DNA from: Gammaproteobacteria bacterium
Lineage (GTDB): Bacteria; Pseudomonadota; Gammaproteobacteria; Steroidobacterales; Steroidobacteraceae
Length of the DNA: 6,234 nt
Direction of reading: 5' to 3'
Assembly: GCA_030040235.1 (NCBI GenBank)
Contig: JASHUC010000254.1
Location: forward strand, 1-6,234
Shown piece by piece: positions 1-5,056 of the stretch. A program made the translations under genes and the position numbers. The number at the start of each line of letters is the position of its first letter. Positions within the stretch are counted from its first letter, which is position 1. Below the pieces are notes generated by a model. That model had not been told where the DNA came from. It did no database searches and saw only the letters and a program-made list of their open reading frames with translations.

Positions 1-2
1 GT

Positions 3-107
3 TGCGCCGCCCCGCGGCCGCCGCACGCCGGCGTGCCGGGTCCGCCACGTGCGGGCCTGGCTCTTGCGCGGAGCGCGCGCTTCGAAAAGGATGTGCGGCA
101 TGCCTGA
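3..107 (+). CDS. Possible C-terminal tail of an upstream gene (partial)
   Basis: The frame starting at base 3 is open from the window edge and ends at a TGA at 105-107, giving about 34 codons that finish in ...RFEKDVRHA. The stop overlaps the preferred ATG of the sulfotransferase as ATGCCTGA (100-107). This is the same kind of 8-bp overlap seen in the operon on the other strand. The tail has no recognisable domain. In DNA this rich in G+C the other two forward frames are also open here, so the call rests only on the overlap pattern and is weak. If it is not a gene, bases 1-99 hold nothing I can identify. Confidence 0.22.
   Translation, partial: CAAPRPPHAGVPGPPRAGLALARSARFEKDVRHA
88..91 (+). 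promoter_or_regulatory. Likely ribosome binding site (AGGA) of the sulfotransferase gene
   Basis: AGGA within the short A-rich stretch GAAAAGGA lies 8 bases before the ATG at 100, an ideal Shine-Dalgarno spacing. It directly abuts the alternative ATG at 91, which is therefore a poor start. I see no comparable motif before the GTG at 49. This motif decided the start chosen. Confidence 0.45.
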
Positions 108-1326
108 GGAGTACCCCGGTCATTCCACGGGTCTCGTCGCAGGAGGCAACGGACGCGCACCGCGTGTCGAGGACCTGCTTCAGTCGGCGCTCAAGCACGC
201 CCAGCGGCGCAGCTTCTCCGACCGTTCCTTCATTCGTCCTCTCGAGCGGCTGATCAAAGCCTGTGACGAAGAGGCCGACCTCAGCGCATTCGGTCTGCGC
301 ACGCTGCGCATCGACACCCTGCGCTGCCTGCGCAATTTGCTACGGTTCGATGCGCTCGAGGCGGTCTGTCCCTCAGTCCTCGCACGGCCCATTTGCGAGC
401 CGGTCTTCATCACCGGAATGCCGCGCAGCGGAACGACCTTCCTGCACCGCCTGATCCTGCAGGACCCGCGGACGGCGGGACCGAGCCTGTTCCAGCTGAT
501 CTACCCGTGCGCGTGGCGCTCGAGCCCTGTGGGAGCGGCGCTGCGCAAGAGCTGGGTGGGCGTGCAGCTCTCGCTGCTCGGTTTGATCGCCCCGGAGCTC
601 TACGCGCTTCATCCGGTCGCCGCCGACGCGCCCGAGGAGTGCACCGACATCATGGCGCACGTCTTTCAGAGCATGCGTTTCGAGAACATGTATCGCGTGC
701 CCTCCTACCAGCGCTGGTTGCAGCACGAGGGCCTTCTGCATGCCTATCGCTTCCATCGCCGGTTCCTGCAGCACCTCGATGCGCAGATGCCGGGCCGGCG
801 CTGGGTCCTCAAGTCTCCCGATCATGTCTTCGCGCTCGATGACATCCGAGCGGTCTATCCCGACGCGCGTCTCGTGCTCGTGCACCGCGATCCGGTCCGG
901 GTGCTCGCCTCGGTCACGAAGCTGACCGAGGTGCTGCGGCGCGCCTTCGCGCGCAATATCGACCGGGTGGAAATCGGCCGGGAAGTTTCCGGGTGCTGGG
1001 TGAATGGCGCCGAGAGAATGTGCAAGCTTGCATCCTCGGACTCGGTACTGCATCTGAAGTACCGCGAGATCATCGCCGCGCCGCTCGAGGCCGTGCGCGC
1101 CGTCTATCGCCACTGCGGCCTGGAGCTCACCGGGGACGCCGAGGATCGCATGCAGCGCTGGCTGCGCAAGACCTCGAACCCCAGGCGCAAGCGCCGCCGC
1201 TACGATTTGGCGGAATTCGGGCTCGATCCACGCTCCATTCGCGAGCGCTTTGCGCGCTATACGGAGACATTCGGCGTGGAGATCGAGCCCGACGCTCAGG
1301 CAGCCGGGACGAGCGTTCCGTCCTGA
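100..1326 (+). CDS. Sulfotransferase family protein (PAPS-dependent type)
   Basis: This is a 408-residue protein of the bacterial Sulfotransfer_3-like family, which transfers a sulfuryl group from PAPS to a hydroxyl or amine acceptor. The 5'-phosphosulfate-binding loop GMPRSGTTFLHRL begins at about residue 106. A 3'-phosphate-binding region follows at about 255-271 (RLVLVHRDPVRVLAS). Between them lie the family blocks HPVAADAPEEC (about 171-181) and WVLKSPDH (about 235-242). The C-terminal block with YDLAEFGLD and RERFARYTETFG also fits this family. No signal peptide or membrane segment is evident, so it is probably cytoplasmic. The ATG at 100 is preferred because AGGA (88-91) lies 8 bases upstream. 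A GTG at 49 or ATG at 91 would add 17 or 3 residues. The gene is followed after one base by a membrane protein gene, suggesting co-expression. The acceptor cannot be told from the sequence; a lipid or sterol-like acceptor is a guess from the neighbour. The basic run RRKRRRY (about 362-368) is unusually positive. Confidence 0.88.
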   Translation: MPEEYPGHSTGLVAGGNGRAPRVEDLLQSALKHAQRRSFSDRSFIRPLERLIKACDEEADLSAFGLRTLRIDTLRCLRNLLRFDALEAVCPSVLARPICEPVFITGMPRSGTTFLHRLILQDPRTAGPSLFQLIYPCAWRSSPVGAALRKSWVGVQLSLLGLIAPELYALHPVAADAPEECTDIMAHVFQSMRFENMYRVPSYQRWLQHEGLLHAYRFHRRFLQHLDAQMPGRRWVLKSPDHVFALDDIRAVYPDARLVLVHRDPVRVLASVTKLTEVLRRAFARNIDRVEIGREVSGCWVNGAERMCKLASSDSVLHLKYREIIAAPLEAVRAVYRHCGLELTGDAEDRMQRWLRKTSNPRRKRRRYDLAEFGLDPRSIRERFARYTETFGVEIEPDAQAAGTSVPS

Positions 1327-1327
1327 C

Positions 1328-2335
1328 GTGCGCCGCGGCACCGCCGTCGCCTTCACGCTCGGCGTTGCGGCGGCGGCCGTCGCAACGGTCTACGCCGGTG
1401 CCGGCGGCGTCGCTCGGGCGTTCGCGAGTCTGCATGCCGGTGGGCTGCTGCTCATTGCCCTGGTGCATGTGCCCGTCGGCATCGCCCTGGGCGTCGCCTG
1501 GTGGTTCGCTTCCGGGAAGGACGCTCAGATCTCGCGCGCGAGGTTCTGCTGGGCGCGATTCGTGCGCGATGCGGCCGCCGAGGTGCTCCCCTTCTCGCAG
1601 CTTGGCGGCTTCCTCCTCGGCGTGAGCGCCCTGGGGCGCGAGCGTGTGACCCTGGCGCGCGGCGCCGCCTCCATGAGCGTGGATCTCGTCATGGAGCTCA
1701 CGGCGAAGCTTCCCTATGTCGCCGCCGCCCTCGCCGCGCTCTGGGCTCTCGCGCCGCACTCGCCGCTCGGACGGTCGCTGGCGCTCGCGTTGCTCATCAC
1801 GTGCGTTGCGGCCTCGGTCCCGCTACTCGCGCGCGGCCGGCTCGAGCCCACGCTCGAGCGGGTTGCCGGCGCAATCACTCGCCGCTGGCCGGCGGCCGCG
1901 GCGAGCGAGCGCGAGGTTCGGGCAGCCTTCGCGCGAGCGCTCGCGCAGCGCGCCGGCCTTCTTTCGAGCTTCACGCTTCACGTGGCCTGCTGGTTCCTCG
2001 GGGCCGGGGAGGCCTGGGTGCTGTTTCACCTGCTCGGAGCACCGCTCACGCTTCTCGAGGCGCTCGCGATCGACGGCACGGTCTCGGGACTGCGCACGTT
2101 TGGATTCTTCGTGCCCGCAGCCGCCGGAGTGCAGGAAGCGAGCTATCTGCTCGGCGCGAGCGTCTTCGGGATTTCCCCGCCCGTTGCGATCGCCGCATCC
2201 TTTGCGCGCCGCGCGCGCGATCTCATCCTCGGCGCGGTGGTCCTCGCGATGGCCGTGCCGCCCGGGCGGGGCCTCCTCCCCTCGGCATGGCGCGCGCTGC
2301 GCAGGCGCCTCAAAATGGATACTCGATCCCCGTGA
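1328..2335 (+). CDS. HpnL-like integral membrane protein (LPG synthase TM / UPF0104 flippase-like family)
   Basis: This is a 335-residue polytopic inner-membrane protein. Hydrophobic segments are visible at about residues 6-26, 38-60, 128-143, 150-168, 213-238, 255-280 and 297-311. The middle region has the family pattern LPFSQLGG (about 87-94) followed by SVDLVMEL (117-124). The C-terminal half has HVACWFLGAGEAW (218-230), FFVPAAAGVQEASYLLG (260-276) and SFARRARDLILG (291-302). These closely recall HpnL, the hopanoid-cluster member of the lysylphosphatidylglycerol synthase transmembrane family, thought to act in lipid transport or flipping. No cytoplasmic aminoacyl-transferase domain is present, so it should not make lysyl-PG itself. 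The GTG at 1328 follows the sulfotransferase stop by one base (TGA-C-GTG), which suits termination-reinitiation. An earlier in-frame TTG at 1250 would overlap the preceding gene by 77 bases. The stop lies 26 bases inside the end of the convergent outer-membrane gene. Family membership is firm, but orthology to HpnL and the substrate are inferred. Confidence 0.82.
   Translation: MRRGTAVAFTLGVAAAAVATVYAGAGGVARAFASLHAGGLLLIALVHVPVGIALGVAWWFASGKDAQISRARFCWARFVRDAAAEVLPFSQLGGFLLGVSALGRERVTLARGAASMSVDLVMELTAKLPYVAAALAALWALAPHSPLGRSLALALLITCVAASVPLLARGRLEPTLERVAGAITRRWPAAAASEREVRAAFARALAQRAGLLSSFTLHVACWFLGAGEAWVLFHLLGAPLTLLEALAIDGTVSGLRTFGFFVPAAAGVQEASYLLGASVFGISPPVAIAASFARRARDLILGAVVLAMAVPPGRGLLPSAWRALRRRLKMDTRSP
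2310..2335. other. Convergent overlap of two coding sequences (26 bp)
   Basis: The + strand membrane protein gene stops at TGA 2333-2335. The - strand outer-membrane gene stops at TGA read from 2312-2310. Their 3' ends therefore share 26 bp. There is no intergenic space for a conventional intrinsic terminator and I see no hairpin followed by a T-run on either strand here. The two messages probably terminate inside each other's coding region or by a factor-dependent route. Confidence 0.85.
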
Positions 2336-3593
2336 ATACCGCGCCACCCTCGCTTCCGTAGCCGACATCCACGTGCCCGACGATGAACGGCGGGGCGATT
2401 CCCCGAAAGCCGATGCCGAACACCTTGTGCTGCTGTGAGAGCGGGAAGGTCCCGTTCGTCTCGAATACCCGGCCCAGATCCACGAAGGGGGCGAGCTCGA
2501 TCTCCAGATGGGTGCTGAACACATTCAAGCCCGCCACACGCCGGCGCACCTCGGTCGTGAAGGAGAACGTATTGCGACCGGTGAAGCGATCTTCGCCGAA
2601 GCCGCGCAGCGGCTGCTCCCCGCCGAGGATGCTGTCGCCTCCACCGAGGGTGCTCAGCTCCCAGAACGCCGCGTTCTGCAGGCTCGGCAAATAGCGCAGC
2701 GCCACATGCGTTGCCACGATGGTCGCCGGGCTCACGGGAAAGTACATGCTGCCGTCCACACCCGCTTCGCTGTAGGCGACCTCGCCGAAGGAGCTGTGCT
2801 GCGCCATTCCGGTGTAGACGACCCACTTCATTCCGCGCGTGGGCACGGTGATATCGTCACGCGTGTCGTAGACGACGGACATCCGGTCGAGGATCTCGTG
2901 CGTCGTGCCGAGCTCCCCGCTGAACAGCTGCTGGATCGAGGGAATTCCGGGCAGCGTACCGGGCAGCACGTCTACCGATTGAAACCGAAACGTGTACTGG
3001 ACCTGCAGAGCGTGTGTCACGTTCAGTCCCACCTGCCCCTGGAAGAGCGTACCGTTCGTCGTGTAGTTGGTCGCCTCGTACTCGTGCGTGCCGTTGCCGA
3101 TGCCGTAGAACCGAGGCGTGCCGTCGCGCTGGTAAACGAGACTCGCGGTGTAGGACCAGCGGTGCTTGCGTAACAGTCCTTTGTCATACTCGAGATCGAC
3201 CTTGCGCTGGACGCGCTCATTGAGTCCTGCGCTCGCCGACCACTGTACGTCCGGGGACGGAAACCACAGCACTCTGCCGTGCGCTCCGTAGCCGAAGTAC
3301 GGGTTGTACTGCAGATCGGGCGCGATGATCCGATCGATCTGTTGCTGATCGTTCGTCTCGAGCCAGGTCGGCAGCATGCCGACGGTCACGCCGCTATTCG
3401 GGTCGGTCGTGATCAGCGGTACCGGTATGAATGGCCAGTTGAGCGGATTGAGCCAGCCCCACCCGGAGGGCGCCTGAGCGGGCGGCAAGTAAGCGGGTGC
3501 GGGGGGCTGCGGTTGCGCGAGGACCGGCTGCTGCGCGTGCGCGGCTGCCGCCCACGCCAATGCCAGGAATGTCAGGCCGCTTGCGCGTCTCAC
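2310..3593 (-). CDS. Omp85/D15-type outer-membrane beta-barrel protein (no POTRA domains)
   Basis: This is a 427-residue exported protein. A signal peptide is clear: MRR, then a hydrophobic core, with likely cleavage after AHA at about residue 20. A Pro/Ala/Gln-rich stretch follows (about 21-45), then alternating amphipathic strands. Surface-antigen D15 (Bac_surface_Ag) hallmarks are FYGIGNGTHEYE (162-173), VYDTRDDITVPTRG (241-254), PLRGFGEDRFTGRNTFSF (328-345) with a following acidic-Val-Arg, and PFVDLGRVF (369-377). The chain ends GIEYPF with a terminal phenylalanine, the usual barrel-assembly signal. BamA and TamA carry several periplasmic POTRA domains. There is no room for one here, so this is a barrel-only relative of unknown cargo. 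It starts at GTG 3593-3591, which overlaps the carboxyltransferase stop (GTGA), and I see no strong Shine-Dalgarno motif, so translation is probably coupled. It is the distal gene of the operon. A role in surface protein or lipid export is possible but not shown. Confidence 0.87.
   Translation of the reverse strand: MRRASGLTFLALAWAAAAHAQQPVLAQPQPPAPAYLPPAQAPSGWGWLNPLNWPFIPVPLITTDPNSGVTVGMLPTWLETNDQQQIDRIIAPDLQYNPYFGYGAHGRVLWFPSPDVQWSASAGLNERVQRKVDLEYDKGLLRKHRWSYTASLVYQRDGTPRFYGIGNGTHEYEATNYTTNGTLFQGQVGLNVTHALQVQYTFRFQSVDVLPGTLPGIPSIQQLFSGELGTTHEILDRMSVVYDTRDDITVPTRGMKWVVYTGMAQHSSFGEVAYSEAGVDGSMYFPVSPATIVATHVALRYLPSLQNAAFWELSTLGGGDSILGGEQPLRGFGEDRFTGRNTFSFTTEVRRRVAGLNVFSTHLEIELAPFVDLGRVFETNGTFPLSQQHKVFGIGFRGIAPPFIVGHVDVGYGSEGGAVFTGIEYPF
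3590..3593 (-). other. Stop/start overlap GTGA between carboxyltransferase and outer-membrane gene
   Basis: Read on the - strand, the tetranucleotide GTGA contains the GTG start of the outer-membrane protein (3593-3591) and the TGA stop of the carboxyltransferase (3592-3590). Such 4-bp overlaps are typical of translational coupling within one transcript. The start is supported independently because it immediately yields a good signal peptide. Confidence 0.85.
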
Positions 3594-5056
3594 GCGGCGC
3601 GACTGAGCTTCAGGCGAAAGCCTGCCTTCTCGACCGTGATCTCCGTGAGGTCGGTTCGAGCGGCGAGCGCTCGGAGCAGCATGATCACCGGCTTGGTCGA
3701 GGGATCGTACTCACGTGCGGCCGGGCCTGCCTCGAGCATGGCCTCCACCTGACCGGCGGGCATCGTCGCACGCAGCAGCAGCTCCTCGTCGGAGAGCCGC
3801 GCACCGAGACGCTTGCGCAGCTCCGCCACCGGCGGCATCGGCGGCTCGGCGCGCAGCTCACGGGTTCGCGGCAGCGATTGGATGCGCTCCATCACCTGCG
3901 GGGCGATCGGGACGTTCGGCTTGCCGAACCGTCCCAGCGCGTAGCGGATCACCTCGTCCGGGATCACGGCATAGCGCTCCCGTCCGGTCACGTTCATCAC
4001 GGCCTGTGTGATGACCATCTGTGCGAAGGGGGTCATGACGATCGGCCAGCCGAGCTCCTCGCGCACGCGTCCGAGCTCCTCGATCACCGCGCCCTCGAGA
4101 TGCGACAGGCGCACCTCCGCGAGGTGGCGCCTCATGGTACCGATCGTGCCGCCCGGCAGCTGATGATGCAGGTAGGCGGCATCGAAGCCTTGCGGCTGCC
4201 CGACGGACAGCCCTTCCGCATCGGCGAGGCGCGTGAAGTACTCGCCGACTTGCTTCAGCGCCTCCGTGTCGAGGTGCACCGTGTGACCGAGCGCGCGCAG
4301 ATTGGTGACGATGCGCTCGGCATGAGGATTGGAATTGCCGTCGGCGGCTGCCCCGGAGGCGCATTGCAGCGCGCTCACCCCGAGCGACGGCGCATCCATG
4401 TAGGTGTGCTCCGCGAGGCCGATCGTGCCATGGGAGTGCAACTCGAGCGGCTTCGCGCCGATCTGCGACTTGATCGCGGGAATGAGCTTCGCCGCACGCT
4501 GCGGGGAAAGCAGACCGCCGGGATCTTTGATGTAGAGCGCATCGACGTGCGGGGAGGCGGCGAGCTTGCGGGCGCGCTCGGCGTAGTGAGCATCGTCGTG
4601 AATGGGACTCAACGTGAACACGAGTGCCGCGATGACGAATTCGCCCCCACCCTGCTTCACCATACGCGCGCAGGCGACGTTCGAATCCGCATCGTTCATG
4701 GGATCGGCGAGGCAGAAGCGGCGAATGCCGGCCCGCGCGAGCGTGCGGAACGCGAGCGCCATGAACTCCGGGTTCGCGGTTTCCCAGGAGATGAAGCGAA
4801 ACCCCGTCGACATGAACTGCAGCGGTGTGTGCGGCGTCGCGGCCGCCATGAGGCGGATGCGCTCCCAGGGATCCTCCTGCTTGTAGCGAACGGCGACGGC
4901 CATGTGCGTGGAGGTCGTGAAGTCGATGGCCTTGAAGCCGACGCGGTCCATGAGAGGCGCGATGGTCAAGGTCTTTGCCGTATCGATGCCGAGGGCCGCC
5001 CAGAGACATTGGTTGCCATCGCGCAGCGAGGTCTCGACGATCTGAAGGTCAGCCAT
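3590..5056 (-). CDS. Pyruvate/oxaloacetate-carboxyltransferase-like subunit lacking a biotinyl domain
   Basis: This is a 488-residue cytoplasmic subunit predicted to move CO2 between carboxybiotin and an organic acid. An HMGL-like TIM barrel (about 5-260) is followed by a PYC/OADA conserved domain (about 270-445). Landmarks shared with PycB/OadA are SLRDGNQ (10-16, metal-ligand Asp13), EDPWERIR (61-68), DPMND (118-122), YIKDPGGLL (175-183, carbamate Lys177), LHSHGTIGLA (206-215, metal ligands His207 and His209), HHQLPGG (297-303) and MTPFAQMVITQAVMNV (341-356). Against the canonical enzymes, the Arg of LLRG is Thr84 and the Thr of GGTSQP is Asn241, so pyruvate may not be the substrate. Family members with a fused carrier are usually around 600 residues. 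This one has no biotinyl Met-Lys-Met motif and ends in a segment (about 457-488) resembling the start of AccB. The ATG at 5056 overlaps the biotin carboxylase stop and has a GGAG upstream. Family confidence is high; the specific reaction is unassigned. Confidence 0.85.
   Translation of the reverse strand: MADLQIVETSLRDGNQCLWAALGIDTAKTLTIAPLMDRVGFKAIDFTTSTHMAVAVRYKQEDPWERIRLMAAATPHTPLQFMSTGFRFISWETANPEFMALAFRTLARAGIRRFCLADPMNDADSNVACARMVKQGGGEFVIAALVFTLSPIHDDAHYAERARKLAASPHVDALYIKDPGGLLSPQRAAKLIPAIKSQIGAKPLELHSHGTIGLAEHTYMDAPSLGVSALQCASGAAADGNSNPHAERIVTNLRALGHTVHLDTEALKQVGEYFTRLADAEGLSVGQPQGFDAAYLHHQLPGGTIGTMRRHLAEVRLSHLEGAVIEELGRVREELGWPIVMTPFAQMVITQAVMNVTGRERYAVIPDEVIRYALGRFGKPNVPIAPQVMERIQSLPRTRELRAEPPMPPVAELRKRLGARLSDEELLLRATMPAGQVEAMLEAGPAAREYDPSTKPVIMLLRALAARTDLTEITVEKAGFRLKLSRAA
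3593..3697 (-). other. C-terminal AccB-N-terminus-like segment of the carboxyltransferase
   Basis: Residues 454-488 of the carboxyltransferase read as a helix (VIMLLRALAART) followed by short strands (LTEITVEKAGFRLKLSRAA). In AccB-type biotin carriers the N-terminus has the same shape: a helix around LIELVEES, then ELEISEGEESVRISR, before a Pro/Ala-rich linker and the biotinyl domain. Here the stop falls right after the SRAA position. The resemblance is recognised by eye from remembered AccB sequences. It suggests a docking or linker remnant. Confidence 0.45.
5049..5056 (-). other. Stop/start overlap ATGGCTGA between biotin carboxylase and carboxyltransferase
   Basis: On the - strand the octamer ATGGCTGA holds the ATG of the carboxyltransferase (5056-5054) and the TGA of the biotin carboxylase (5051-5049). 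The two proteins are read in different frames. The overlap implies coupled translation, which fits two subunits needed in fixed proportion. Confidence 0.88.

Noticed and set aside
1250..1327. An earlier TTG start for the HpnL-like gene
   Set aside because: It would overlap the sulfotransferase by 77 bases and add a basic, non-family leader. The GTG at 1328 sits one base after the stop and leads straight into the first hydrophobic segment.
373..1356. A 327-codon - strand reading frame opposite the sulfotransferase
   Set aside because: It is antisense to clear sulfotransferase motifs, its composition is shadow-like, and no family pattern is visible.
1931..1946. A perfect 16-bp palindrome (GCGCGAGCGCTCGCGC)
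   Set aside because: It lies inside the HpnL-like coding sequence and arises from Ala/Arg/Leu codons with G/C third positions. There is no second copy nearby and no reason to call it an operator or terminator.
3467..3533. The Pro/Ala/Gln-rich stretch at the N-terminus of the outer-membrane protein as a displaced biotin-carrier linker
   Set aside because: It follows a proper signal peptide and continues into barrel strands with no biotinyl motif, so it is best read as the periplasmic leader of the barrel.
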